The notes beneath the pieces were generated by a model. It made no database searches. It was not told the origin of the DNA and worked only from the letters and a program-made list of their open reading frames with translations. A stretch of 64,000 bases of DNA from positions 49,559,078-49,623,077 of the forward strand of contig NC_134841.1 in NCBI RefSeq assembly GCF_965363235.1, written 5' to 3'. This DNA comes from Mytilus galloprovincialis (Eukaryota; Mollusca; Bivalvia; Mytilida; Mytilidae). Position numbers and translations under genes: made by a program. Positions 24,701 to 36,587 of this stretch are shown in pieces (the first letter of the stretch is position 1; every line of letters starts with the position of its first letter).

Positions 24701-26244
24701 AGGAAAAATTTCTTCTGGATTATCAAAATACCCTGCAAAATATTTTTAACTCAATTGAAAAATGTAAACAATCAAGAGTTCAAGATCCATTTGCAAAATT
24801 CGTTCTTGATGTCAAACTCAATCACTTTCACATGTTCAATGAAGAACTACTTATTTCTTCAAACGAACGCGCTAACAAGCATGCCAGACATTTGATAGAG
24901 CCCAATACTATCAGCGTTGGAAACACCAATGTATACATGGGAAGATTGGGCAGGGCAAATATTATGACACCAATTTATGAAAATATATTTGAATTAGATG
25001 ATTGCTGTACAGGGAAGTGTTTCGACCCTCATTGTACTTGCTATAGGTCTGACTCCGTACTTAGCTTTGAAAACCACGAACTTGATATAGAATGTCAACT
25101 TTATGTATTTGAGGAAAACAGCAAACGAAATGAAAATGATTTTAGAAAGGAGGGGTTTACACACAAAATGCATAAAAAATCTCAGAAGTATAAGATTCCG
25201 ATTCCCGTGAAACAGTTAGCTTACAAAAAAATGAAACACATGGACGAATCCACCGCCACACAACTGAAACTTCCGCCACTTTTAGCAAACAAACCAATAA
25301 AACACACAGATAAATCCTCCTCCACTCAACCGAAACTTCCTTCACTGCTACCAACTAAAATGAAATACATGAACGATTCCACTTCGACTCAGCTGAAACC
25401 TCCACCACTGTTTTCAAACATAAACAACGAGGACGAATCATATACTGCTCCAATAAAATCACCAAAGAAGATAAAATCCTGCTGGGAGCCTGTAAAACTT
25501 CCACCGTTGTTGCCGGGTCAAAAGAAAAATTGCATGGTCTCTAATTGTCCTGTTATTCCACCAAAAATGCTCCAACCGTTAAAGATGCTACCCCAAAACA
25601 TAAAAAGGACATTAAACATAAATAAGGACAGGAATGAAAAAAAAGAGAAAACCAAAGTCATGTCAATGAGACCAAGGCCTACGTCAGCTTTGCGACCGAT
25701 TCCAGGGACATCAGCTTCCAATGACATACCAAACGTAAATTCAGAATTAGCCATGGATATGATGAGCTCAGTACCCCGTGAGAGAAATTACAGATATTCA
25801 AAGCTTCAAAAAGACTCAACTAAAGATTGCTTTATACCTAAAGGCCCAGGTGACAAAGTTAGTAAAGTTATTTATGAAAGGTACTTAACATTAAAAAAGC
25901 AAGTAAGCAATGCCGGGAAACAAACAGAAACGGAAAAATCAGATAGCTGCCCAGAATTCAACCAACATCGTACAAAGCTGGATATAAAAGTCGCAAATAA
26001 ATATGCTGCAGAAGAAAATTTTGACATGGTATTCGACCAAGATACTACAATTGTACAAAGCGAAGGTAATACCGGGAATAATTGTCAAGATGCGACTAAA
26101 CAATCTCTTTCGTCTGATTGGCAGGTTACAAACATCGGTTCGGAAAGCGAAATTGAAAAAAAATATGTTCCTGTGCCACCTAAAACACCAAAACCGAAAA
26201 CACTAAATACCAGAATTAATCAGTACAGCAGGAAACGTTCATGA
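21732..26244 (+). CDS. Unrecognised 637-residue protein, four exons
   Basis: The exons are 21732-21745, 22700-22761, 24075-24144 and 24477-26244. All introns are GT-AG, and the phases fit exactly to 638 codons including the stop. ATG 21732 is the first Met after an in-frame TAA at 21684. The N-terminus is MKKNRDQVEKTTPKVQIW. Residues ~40-190 are rich in Leu/Glu/Lys/His and look alpha-helical, possibly coiled-coil. A cysteine cluster (CCTGKCFDPHCTC, residues ~223-235) could bind metal. Residues ~300-396 hold three or four degenerate ~22-residue repeats with a KLPPLLP core, and the C-terminal third is Lys/Pro/Ser-rich and probably disordered. No signal peptide or membrane segment is seen. I do not recognise the family. 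A cytoskeletal or ciliary scaffold would fit the composition but is only a guess. Confidence 0.85.
22290..22565 (+). repeat. Mussel dispersed repeat, family F copy 1 (intron)
   Basis: It contains TGTCCCAAGTCAGGAGCCT, TTTTCGTTCATTATTTTGTA, TATAGCTGACTATAAGGTAT, TTGTTGAAGGCCGTACAGTG and a CACATCTTCTTA end. This series recurs at 43540-43740 and 44985-45305 and inverted at 50398-50625 and 57595-57895. It lies in the first intron of the unknown gene. I know this repeat as abundant in mussel sequences; its class is uncertain. Confidence 0.65.
23155..23842 (+). repeat. Tandem pair of a 354-bp mussel repeat (intron)
   Basis: Two copies begin AACAGTACCAGGATTATAAT at 23155 and 23509. Each ends in GGGGACGAAACGTC(C/T)ACCAGC. 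The terminal CGCGTTTC(A/G)TCTAC is partly inverted in GACGAAACGTC, so the unit may be a MITE-like element that duplicated in tandem. Copies differ by a few percent. It lies in the second intron of the unknown gene. Confidence 0.85.
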
Positions 26245-29205
26245 TTATAGTAATATATGAAACAATATTTTTGATAATTTTACTTGAAACTTAAACTATG
26301 ATATTCTGATTCTGAAATGCAATCTGTCAATAGAAGATGCGCACTCGTAAACTTGTTAGGCCTTTCAAGTAAAACAATTGTGGTATACGGATTCGTCTTC
26401 AATTCTACATGTCCTGTGATAAGCAACTTCTCCAATCTGTTTGAACCATCTAGTAAGGACAGAAAGGGATGTAACAAATGGGATGGACTAAAAATGAGTG
26501 GCAAGCAGATATATATTGTGGTGGTTTCATATAGATTTAAACAAATCATTGGTTTTAGATGAAATAATTGTAACAACAACAAAAACAATCGCATTGCTTA
26601 TGTGAACATAGAACTAACGTTTTTTTTTTAGACTCACTATTGTACCCTTTGTCTCACTACATACGTTGTATATAACTAAATGAATAATTTTGTAAATTTA
26701 ATATGTTGTATTTTCTTCTGACTTCATCGTTTTTATTCAACAAGATCCTTTTGATCGGCTAATATAGGTCAGTGCTATAGCTGCAAAACATTACAAAGGT
26801 TAAATAAACCGTTCAAGGCAAAAAAAAAAACAACAAAAAAAAAGACATTAAATTAGAGGATAAAAAATCCTGTTATCTGATCATTCCCGAAACTTGTCAG
26901 ATTTGTTTTCATGCGGTAACATGTTGAGTTCTGATAAATGAGAATTTGAAGTCGAACATTCATATAAATATATTTAGTGCACCATTATTCAGTATAGAAC
27001 CTTAAACCACAATGCAAGATTCTAAAAGTCTATCTAATAAAAAGTCATTAGGAGCAGCACAACACACACACTATTTGACTTCTTTGTCACAAGTATAGTC
27101 AACAGTAGAATCCGAATGGGTCCACCTCAATGAATAACGAGTAACCATAGCAACACATTTTGACACCAAGTAACCATGATCATAGTATGGCAATGAGGCT
27201 AAGATCAAATATATCAACATGGAGCACCGGAAGTCAATTCGGTTTTACTAACTAAAAGGGCTTAACTAGACGGTTTTTTTTTATCTGTTCCAGACGAAAC
27301 TTTTGTACATAAAAAATAAGAGTAAAAAGTGTTGGTATCAAAGAGGTTTTAGTGGATGATTCAAGAAATTTTAAAGGAGATTATACCATTTTTTGTTTAT
27401 TAAATTGTATTTTCGGGGTCAAGTTCAGCAATTAATCTGGATTATATCAACATTTTTGTGTAAATTTATCTTATTTTGATGGAAAATTAGAAAGATATCG
27501 TAACTTTAATATTGTTATTTTTTTGTGGGAAGGTTGTAAATCAATGTTCTATGTTTGATATTCATTTAAATTGTCATCCATAGATTTTTAAACCTAAATG
27601 AGAGTTTTTCAAGTTGTTTTTTTTTTAAATGAATAGAAAACAACCACCAAAAGGATACTCAACTAATGTAATTTTGTTTTAACATTTTCAATAATGTAGA
27701 ATCTGCTGAGAATTAATATTCTCAATATGTATGCATATACATGTTTTTTTGGTTTTAACCGTTATAAACGTATGTCCATGTTCCTGCACAATGTCATTAC
27801 CTATTTTGGCTTTTTTTTTTTGTATAAATGAACTCTCGACATTGTTAAAAATTCATTATTACAACTTTTTGGAATTGCTGTATTTACGCATTTTACGTTC
27901 ACAATAACAATAACATTAAAGGATTGAAAATTCGATTGTAATTTGTAGAAAAATTACAATGTACACAAATGTATTTTTTAGAAGAGGAGATGGAATTTTC
28001 CTTTTCATTTGTACTATCTAAGTACTTCAATTGACTACAATGTTTTATAAAAAAAACTATTAAATATTTTATTTAAAAAATAACCAATTATCATGCAAAC
28101 ATGCAACGTGAATGTGATTGGTTATCAAATAATACAGAAATAAATGAATGCATGTAATGTTTAAGAAGAAATAAGTTCATCAAATAGATCGATTTTCACT
28201 TTTGACACGAATAGGTCGGGTTGACATTTCTGTCATCGGGGATGATATTAATATAAATGGGATAAAACTGACCTTCAAAAAGGTCTAGAGAAGCACATCA
28301 GTAGAACCTTAACATTAATAAGTAATACTTACCAAAATTTCTCTAATTAATAAACTATATAATTGAAATTTCACAAAGATAACGGTAAATAATTTTGATG
28401 ACGGTGGTGATGCTGGTTAAATTGGCGCGAAATAATATTCTTACTCCTATTGCTTTACGTAAAAAAAAATGTATAGAATTGAATTTGACTAAAGTTGAAC
28501 AGAAAAAAACGTGAATATGCAAAAGCCTGGTAATATATTAATGATAAAGTGTGTATAAGTTTCCGTAAACGAATTTATCCGTATACTTCACTAAGAATTA
28601 CATTTGAGCGCAAGGAGATCTTTATTTGTGAATCGGTTGAACTCAGGGTCGAAGTTCAACATGTTTATATTAACGGAATTTTTTGCGTTGCTTTTAAATC
28701 ATTGAGGCCATCTATTTATATTACGGGTTTCCACATCTTTAAATCAGAATTATAGAAAAAATGGAATGTTGTTAGCAGAATCAAAACAGAAATGATGAAC
28801 ACTGCAACATTTTCAGCAAAACATAAATAGGATGGAGGATCTGTGTATTCACATTATTTGTAAAACTCTCCTTATTCCTGTGAAGCGTGTGCTTTATATC
28901 GAGGCTTGCTATGCTGATCATCGACGCCACAGTACTTCAACCAATCAGAAAATGTTTATTTGGGGCATTCGACCTATTTTAACTCAGATTTTGGAATTTT
29001 TTAATAGAAATTATAGAAAAATGGAATGTTGTTAGTACATATAAAATAGAAAATGATGAATACTTTTAGCTAAAGAAAGTTTGGAGGGGGTTCTGTGTAT
29101 TTACATTATTTGCACAACTCTCCTTACTGATGCCATAGGCATATTTTGGAATTTCCGTGACCTAAATGGTTCGCGAAAATTAATATTTTTATATATAGTA
29201 TAGTA
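26245..29205. other. Intergenic, gene-poor
   Basis: It starts with the presumed 3' UTR of the unknown gene. AT-rich with several homopolymer runs. Two ~75-bp stretches at 28725-28830 and 29000-29080 resemble each other (ATAGAAAAAATGGAATGTTGTTAG). No family signal in the short frames and no RNA gene seen. Confidence 0.5.
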
Positions 29206-30094
29206 ACAAGAGATCACACGCTGAAATGTTTCGCCTTCTTTACCAATCATTGATATTATGTCGATAGTCTAATATATAAAGCTTTATTACAACTGTCACA
29301 TAAACTTGCCATTAACCAAGAAAACTAAACATTGACTAATGATTAAACCGTGAAAATGAGGTTACGGTCAGATGAACCATGTCAGGCAGACATGTACATC
29401 TAACAATTCTTTGTATCTATGATGAGTTTATTTCCATACAACAAATATAGTTGACCTATTGCTTATAGTTCAAGAAAAACAGACCAAAACACACAAACTC
29501 AATACTGATCAATCAACCGTTAAAATGAGTTCAAGGTCAAATAAAACCTGTACGACTGACATATAGATCATAAAATATTTCCATACACCAAATATAGTTG
29601 ATCTATTGCATATAGTATAAGAAAATAGACCAAATCTCAAAAACTTAACTTTGACCACTGAACCATGAAACTGAGGTCAAGGTCAGACGACACCTGCCAG
29701 CTAGACATGTAAACCTTACAATCATTCCATACACCAAATATAGTAGACCTATTGCATACAGTATAAGAAAAACAGACCAAAACACAAAAACTTAACTATA
29801 ACCATCGAACCATGAAAATGAGGTCAAGGTCAGATGACACCTGCCAGTTGGACATGTACACCTTACAGTCCTTCCATACACCGAATATACTAGACCTATT
29901 TCTTATAGTATCTGAGATATGGACTTGACCACTAAAACACTGATCCATGAAATGAGGTCGAGGCCAAGTGAAAACTGTCTGACGGGCATGAGGACCTTGC
30001 AAGGTACACACATAAAAAATAAAGTTATCCTATTACTTATAATAAAAGAGAATATAACATTACAAATTTTTTTCAAGTAGTCACTGAATCATGA

Positions 30095-30257
30095 GCCATA
30101 TCTCTTGCACGTTAAAGACACCCTTGTAGATTTCGAAAAAGAGCAGGCTAATGCCGCTTCAAGGCAGCACTCACACCCGCAAAGTGGAAAGGGATTAATA
30201 TAAGTTGCAAAACTTGTTTCCCAATCCACTATAAATAAATATGTTTAAACTAAACTA
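30095..30257 (-). mobile_element. SINE-like insertion inside family C
   Basis: It holds AGACACCCTTGTAGATTTCG and TGCCGCTTCAAGGCAGCACT, matching the inverted, longer copy at about 40110-40390. The flanks share ATGA (30091-30094 and 30258-30261). The intact family C sequence at 10780-10800 lacks the insert. The end facing 30095 is truncated relative to the longer copy. Confidence 0.6.
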
Positions 30258-30390
30258 ATGAAAATGAGGTCAAGGACATCGGACATGTGACTGAGGGAAA
30301 CTTCGTAACATGAGGCATCTATATACAAAGTATGAAGCATCCAGGTCTTTCACCTTCTAAAATATAAAGCTTTTAAGAAGTTAGCTAACG

Positions 30391-30417
30391 CCGCCGCTGC
30401 CGCCGCCGCCGCCGCTG
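30391..30417 (-). repeat. (GCC)n triplet run
   Basis: About nine GCC/GCT triplets lie near the 5' end of the minus-strand family C element. The other copy has only GGCCTCGG at this place. The apparent poly-Ala or poly-Arg frames here are compositional. Confidence 0.85.
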
Positions 30418-30475
30418 GATCACTATCCCTATGTCGTTTTCTGCAACAAAAGTCGCAGGCTCGACAAAAATGATG

Positions 30476-31700
30476 TGGTACGAATGCCAAATGAGGCAAC
30501 TTTTTACTCTCCATCCAAAACACAGTGTAGTCACAGTAACATGGAAAACATATTTTATATTTCTGTTCATTAATTTTATTTATATTCATATATTCATAAA
30601 GGAAAATGTTCGGTTCATGTAGACTTTGTATGAGGAATCCAACAAGAACAACATTGGTTTTTGTCAGAGCTTAAACAGCAACACCAAGACAAAAAGAAGA
30701 AAGAGAAAAAAATGGAACTCTATATCTGAGAATGTTTCCCTTTTAAAATGTAGACATTATTGATTCATCAATAAATATTACTAGGAATGTGATATTTTGT
30801 ATGCGTTATCTATTGATTTTATTACAAGATTGACCGTTTATATAAATATACAGTGTTAATTTCCATTGTTTAACGCAAGCGTGCATTCAGTAAGATGAAT
30901 AAATTGAATGAAAACTATGGTTCCTTATTTGTGCATTGTGATTAAAAATTCGTATGTATCATTACTTTCACTTGTTTCCAACTCTGTCTTGTATTGTTCT
31001 GGTCGTACTTTTGCAAATATTCAATTTCATGACTGCATCATGTGTTTCTGTCAGTTTACCATTGTGCTTTCACGGCATGGTTAGGTTAGAAATTAATGGT
31101 ATAAACCCTAGTTTTAAGTGTTTAATGTCTAATCTTACCGTTTTGATTTATTGACATAACTGCACGACCCGATTTTCAATTAACAGTTGTAAGATAATCG
31201 TTGCATAGAATCCTGCTCAAACTTTTGTGAAAGACGGTTTTAACTTTGAAGTGTTGCGACAGTTTATGTTCTATGTTAAAGGCATTTGTTGTGAGTGAAC
31301 TACAATACAAGTACCGTTCAATGAATTTAGTTGTATGTCTTCTGTTTCTGTCCCTGCAACATGTTTTCTGTATTTGGCATGTGTAGTACATCATGACATA
31401 AGACATTGTTACGTGTACCATGATGAACTTTCGTGCAGGACTGCTTTGTGTATTTTTGACATGGAACTCTTGACCAGACTATGACTTTTTGACGCTTGAC
31501 CTATGCACTTTGGGTGTGGCATCATGATACAGTGTGTTCCTTGGTATATTACCCTGAAACTAAAAGTATAATTTTCAATTGACCTTGCTTCTGAATATGT
31601 TGCATGGAGATGTATTGTCATAAGATGGCAAGTCTAGTGGCACGACAATCTTATTAGCTCATATGTAGTATAACGTAATCAGAGATCAATATTTTAATTA
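30476..31700. other. Intergenic, nothing recognised
   Basis: Short frames lack conserved motifs or splice context. No repeat boundary or RNA gene was identified. Confidence 0.45.
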
Positions 31701-31935
31701 GATTGCAATGAATTTGAATTCAATGGACAATTATACAAACAAATTTTAGGAGCGCCTATGGGTGGTATATTTTCTCCGACATGCACAGATTTACATCTGT
31801 CTGTACTATTAATAAATATCTTAGATAAGTCAAGTTCCAGTGGAGAGAAAACATCAAATTACACTGTCAATACAGAGATGACGGTTTTATGGTCTTCACA
31901 GGCACAATAAAACAGGTTGAAGATTTCTTTAAAAA

Positions 31936-32175
31936 AGGGACGAAAGATACCAAAGGGACAGTCCAACTCATAAATCTAAAATAAACTGACAACGCCATGG
32001 CTAAAAATGAAAAAGACAAACAGACAAACAATAGTACACATGACACAACATAAAAAAACTAAAGAATAAACAACACGAACCCCACCAAAAACTAGGGGTG
32101 ATCTCAGGTCCTCCGGAAGGGTAAGCAGGTCCTGCTCCACATGTTGCACCCGTCGTGTGGTAGCCGCTACACAGT
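31936..32175 (+). mobile_element. Mussel SINE-like repeat
   Basis: It contains AAAGGGACAGTCCAACTCAT, GACAAACAGACAAACAATAG, ACGAACCCCACCAAAAAC and GGGTGATCTCAGGTCCTCCG. I recognise this layout from abundant mussel dispersed repeats. It begins exactly where the Penelope-like frame breaks off. The tRNA-like promoter boxes were not verified. Confidence 0.6.
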
Positions 32176-32739
32176 TAGAAGTTTAGTTTCGCATTATGGC
32201 CATGGATGGTGAATTTTTTAAATATGAAAGTTTTTGTACAATAAAATTGATTTTTAGATAATTGAGGAATAATATAGCCTTCTTAGAGGGTTTATATGAC
32301 CATTTAGATTGTTTTTAGCATGTTTTATAGGCCATTTATCTGTTTGACAGTCCGTATTTTCCTATCCGTACCGCCCATAGGTCCATAAATTATTGCAGTG
32401 TTTATCAACAAAGATTTTGCGCTCGATATTTTCAATTCAATTTTATGGAAAAACGAGCAGAAATGCATATGATTTTTTTTTGGACCACTTGATAGATATA
32501 AACCTATGAACTGTAATTGATTGAAATTTTCCTTTGGACCAAATTTTGGAGACTTTTGTGACATGTTCACCCCCCTTTTTGGTATATTTTGTATGAAAGA
32601 AATGCAGATTGTTACCATGGTTACACCCAAAAGGGGTTATATTTCACCATTATGACCATTAGAAATGAAATCTATGAAAGATTCTCTTTCTATAAATATA
32701 TACATGCATAACACAAATATCAATTAAGCCTTATTTGCT

Positions 32740-33060
32740 TGAAAGGAGAGGAAAGAGGGTGTTTAAAAATTATGAGTGTCAATTTTAAGTTTTCAATTTC
32801 CAAACTGTGTATTGCTACCTGTTGCTTATGTGATAAAAAATCCGGTAGATAGTCTAATTCGGTAGTCACATTCCTGAAAGGGAAGGGGATTGTAGTTACG
32901 ACGTACGGAACATATCCGATATCCGATATCATTTGTGAAACGGTTATTCCATAACGGTCAACCAACTCGTGATGGACTTGGCGTCCGTAAAATTTACGAA
33001 GGGATGATTTCAACTTCACCATTTGGAACTCTTGGTTTAATAGCTTCCTTGTGAGCAGCA
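32740..33060 (-). pseudogene. Inverted retroelement C-terminal fragment
   Basis: The minus strand encodes LLLTRKLLNQEFQMVKLKSS followed by LRKFYGRQ and LVDRYGITVSQMISDIG. I recognise this as the C-terminal block of a reverse-transcriptase ORF common in bivalve and other invertebrate genomes. It is head-to-head with the second block of the Penelope-like relic, so two retroelement pieces abut in opposite orientation. Confidence 0.55.
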
Positions 33061-33605
33061 ACATAGCGAACAAAATTGAGCCTCTGCTTAAATTCACATT
33101 TGAGGTGTCTAGTTCTAGAATGACCTATTTAGATACCAAAGGGTACAAAGGTGACAGATTCCATAATAATAAAATCCTTGATGTTAAATCACATATAAAA
33201 AAACTGATCATATCAATATTTACCATTCACTAGTGCACATCCGAAACACACATCCACAAGTATTGCAGTGTGTGAATCTATACGTCATATTAGAAATAAT
33301 AGTGACATCAATGAGTTAGATAGACATTTAACTAACTTACAAGATAAGTTAGTTGAAAGAGGATACTGTAAAAATGAAACAGAGAATGTTATTAGAAACG
33401 TTAAAAATACCACAAGCAGAAAAACAACCTTATTGAAGGCGGATATAATCCAATGGTTAAAAACCTTAGTAAGGTTTTAAGAAAACATTGGAGCAATCTG
33501 CAAAAAGACAAACAATGTAGTGAAATATTCACCCAGGTACCTATCATAGCGTATAAACGTAATAAAAATATCAAAGAATACCTTGCTAAATCAAGGAAAT
33601 AGTAG

Positions 33606-34470
33606 GGAGACTTTTGAAAAGGGACCCATGCTTTAATAGTATAAGCAAAAAATCTCGAAACACTGTTAGTTATTATTTTAATAATAGGCAACAAACTTTC
33701 ATTAAATGAAATTTGAAAAAAAAACGGTGTAAAGTCTTGAGATTTATTAAGTATGTTGGTTGAAGGAACAGCATTTAATTATAAACCGTGCATTTTCTGA
33801 AGGTATCTACATAGAATTTTTCCAGAAAAAACGTACGCTGACCCTATCTTTTCTTTTGATATTCTCAAAGCACTGTCTGAAAGCTATCTTTTCCTAACTT
33901 ATATTACAATTCTATCATTTTGTTTAGTTTCTAATCACAAAATCTTGTTTTTTCCTGTTTAATCCATACAAAAGGTGTCATTTTGTCACAACCTGTAGCT
34001 TGAGAAAATGCATGGAGACCTATCATTTTTATTATATTTTTGATCAATAGATACTACGATTTGGCAAAGTATGAACAAATTCCATCATTTTTATTTTAGT
34101 CTCCCATACCACCTTAAACATATGAACATTAAACGGACTTCGTTACTAGTATATAGACAGTAGTGAGTTTATATATATGGTGAAATATGTAATAGCTAGT
34201 TCCCTATAATAATGTTAACGGGCAAGATAAACTAGATCCCGGATACATAGATCCAAAATACACAGAACAAAGACCCGTTAGGCCACACTTAAAAATATTT
34301 TGGTTTGCCCAAACCCTACCCAGAGGTTGAGACAGTGGGGGCAGTGTGTAGGTAGGTAGGCATTTAAATATTTTTTTTTTTTTTTTTACAAAACGCAAGT
34401 ATAGGAAACTGTACGGTCTTCAACAATGAGAAAAACCAATACCGTATAGTCCGATGATAAAAGTACGGTC
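33606..34470. other. Intergenic, nothing recognised
   Basis: AT-rich sequence with a poly(T) run near 34370. No convincing gene, RNA or repeat boundary. Confidence 0.45.
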
Positions 34471-34835
34471 CAGTGGCGGATCAAAAACTTTTCATTTAGG
34501 GGGGGGGGGGGGTTCCATGATTGAGGGTTTGGATGGGGTTAAATGAGTAAAGAATAATGCCCTTAAAAAATGAAGATTAGAGAATAACGGGAAAAAAAAT
34601 TGAACTTGCGATTAGAGAAAAAAGGGGTTTATTTTTTGAAGATTAGAGAAAAAAGGGGTTAATGTTTTGAAGATTAGAGAAAAAAGGGGTGAAAATTAAA
34701 TTTTTACAGAATAACAGACCCCCCCCCCCATCCAGACCCCCATGATTCAGTGATTCCCTATAATAAACCAAATTTTTCCTACAAAAGGGGTGGCCCGGGC
34801 CCCCCGCAGGCATCCCCTTGATTCGCCTATGGGAC
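34471..34835. mobile_element. MITE-like element with CAGTGGCGGATCA end and internal minisatellite
   Basis: The left end CAGTGGCGGATCA is mirrored by TGATTCGCCTATG near 34820-34833. It closely resembles the ends of the elements at 40503 and 48078. Flanks GGTCC/GGACC could be an imperfect 5-bp duplication. Inside are a poly(G) run, three copies of TGAAGATTAGAGAAAAAAGG (about 34600-34690) and a C-rich tract. Confidence 0.5.
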
Positions 34836-35559
34836 CCAACATGAAAAATAAGAAACCATTATTATAGCAAACCAATTTACGAAAAAGAAATACGACTAAT
34901 ATGAACCAATGACTTCACATACGGCAAAATAGCGGGTACTTTATTCATTAGCTAAATCACTTGACCTACACTAAATCCGCCCCTTTGTGCGAGTTATCTC
35001 CCTTCTAAACTCACATGCCAAACACACATAAAAGGAAAATTTATTTCAAGCGACTTGTCGACGGAAACTTTAGTGGCACTGAAAGTACAGCGACAGAGAC
35101 CGTCGAAAGGAGAGAAGTCTTACCTGAAACATATGATGTCGAGCGGATAATTGCATGATCTTGCATGCCGCAAGCTGAAAAGGGTATGTTTTTCTGCCAG
35201 GTTCTGATATTATGACCTTGAGTGAGTCTGACTTAAAATTAACCCATTGTTGTTAAGTAATAGCCTATTGTAATAAGTTGAGACCGCGTCGTTTCTTTCT
35301 TCTTTTTTTTACAAGAGATGATGATGATGATGGATGGCTACTTTATTACGTCCAGCGACAAATTTTGATATGTATATTCAGGACAAGAACACTGAGGTTA
35401 ATATCAAAGATTAAGATAGGCTCTTGACTTGGGACAGGCACATAAAGACTAGTGTGGCCGGTTTTAACATACGAGTGCTCAACTTCACCCTTTTTTTCTT
35501 TTTTTTTTTATCTGGGACACTATGTTTCCCAAAAAGTTGTTAGAATAAGATCGGAATGG
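34836..35559. other. Intergenic, nothing firm
   Basis: A family F-like scrap (CTCTTGACTTGGGACAGGCACAT) lies at 35412. A G-starting (GAT)n run is at 35318-35335. No gene recognised. Confidence 0.45.
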
Positions 35560-35802
35560 TGTTATATGTCAGTTTGGTATGTCAAGTCGTTTGGTAAAGT
35601 TAACATACTTTTATGAGAGTTATCTCTCCTTAACCAGTCTTTGGTGTATTGATATGCGGATTGCATTCCGTATTTGTATGATATGTTAGTTTATCTTGTT
35701 CTCTTGTTTTATTGTAACGATTGGATATGGATGTGTTTTGAAGAATAGAACATCATTAATTTGAACTGTTGTTTAATTATTTATGCCAAGTTAAGCATAA
35801 AA
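35560..35802 (+). repeat. 5' LTR
   Basis: Reads as identical over 243 bp to 37565-37807. It contains TTAACATACTTTTATGAGAG and GTAACGATTGG. Promoter boxes were not identified with confidence. Confidence 0.9.
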
Positions 35803-36030
35803 TGGTGGAGGAACCCGGATTTAAGTAAGAACATTCATATACAATACTTAAAACAAAACAACATCCATAAACAACACGATCCTGTGAAGTAGTTTGTAAA
35901 ACATATAGCCAGCATGTAGACGACCACGCGGTCGAGCACGCGGAAAGCCTTGCCATGTGCTCGATTAAAGAGAATTTGTAAATGACAGGCTGACAAAATT
36001 GTTGTATTTATAGAGAGAAATTTCAAGAAC

Positions 36031-36587
36031 ATGATCAACGATAAGCTAGGAGAATTGATGATGAATCATTCATGCAGCAAAAAGAAAATTACGCTGGAAA
36101 CTACACTTAAACTTTTTTTTATGTTTAAAGACCCGAGCGTGCCAGGACGCAAGTTTCAACCCAAATATAATGAACTTCAGATTGTATATATTCGTTCGAC
36201 TATTTCTCAAAAAATCATACCGCCGAAATTTACCGTAAATCAGATGATCCTTCTACAGACAGTGATTCAGAACATACAGAAGCTATCCCACCGTTACCAC
36301 AGACTCGCCCGGTTGTCAGACGTTCAACACGAACTAGAAAACGTCCTATTCGTTTTCAACTTTCCACTTTAGATACAAACTCGTCCGATGAATTTACGAC
36401 CCAATCAGACACTTATTATAAAGTTATTAAGAGAATTTTGTCTCAACGTAAAATAAATGGAAAAACTGAATACCGTGTGCAATTTAAAGGTGAACCGGCA
36501 CAAAATGCGTTGTGGATTCCATTTGAACAGCTAAATGAACATACAAAGAAGATGGTACAGTCCAAACCACCGCCATGTGCTAACTAA
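36031..36587 (+). pseudogene. Integrase C-terminal tail with chromodomain-like end
   Basis: The upstream frame from 36031 includes PSVPGRKFQPKY, a motif of the integrase tail in Ty3/gypsy-type elements. Near 36150-36190 the homologous reading moves to the adjacent frame. That frame runs to the stop at 36585-36587 through RPVVRRSTRTRKRPIRFQ and YYKVIKRILSQRKINGKTEY. The last ~60 residues resemble a chromodomain of chromovirus integrases (V.RIL..R...G.TEY.V.FKG......W.P...L). Whether the frame change is a mutation or programmed cannot be told. Confidence 0.65.

Larger units (their letters stand above)
29206..30475 (-). mobile_element. Family C tandem-repeat element, inverted copy
   Basis: Reading the minus strand, it runs from a segment with GTCGAGCCTGCGAC and a GGC triplet run, through GTTAGCTAACTTCTTAAAAG. 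Five units of ~140-170 bp with GACCTTGACCTCA cores follow, ending at GCGTGTGATCTCTTGT (29206-29221). The CTTGT terminus fits the Helentron-like families. It is the uninterrupted counterpart of 10641-13931 and supplies its empty site. A ~163-bp insert sits at 30095-30257. Confidence 0.65.
31700..33605 (+). pseudogene. Penelope-like reverse transcriptase relic, interrupted
   Basis: The first block (31706-31935) reads FNGQLYKQILGAPMGGIFSP and then, one frame over, QYRDDGFMVFTGTIKQVEDF, with the YxDD active-site motif. The second block (33060-33605) continues the same domain with LLKFTFEVSSSRMTYLDT, then SIRHIRNNSDINE, then KHWSNLQKDKQCSEIF and AYKRNKNIKEYL. The frame changes at least three times. 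The text of the first block resumes at 33060 as if 31936-33059 were an insertion. Block order and motifs fit Penelope-like retroelements. No GIY-YIG endonuclease is visible downstream. Confidence 0.7.

Noticed and set aside
26280..26594. Minus-strand 104-residue frame with GHVELKTNP, faintly like a 2A-type motif
   Set aside because: The required D(V/I)ExNPGP core is absent and there is no surrounding coding support.
30350..30589. Poly-Ala and poly-Arg containing minus-strand frames
   Set aside because: They translate the GCC run near the end of the family C element.
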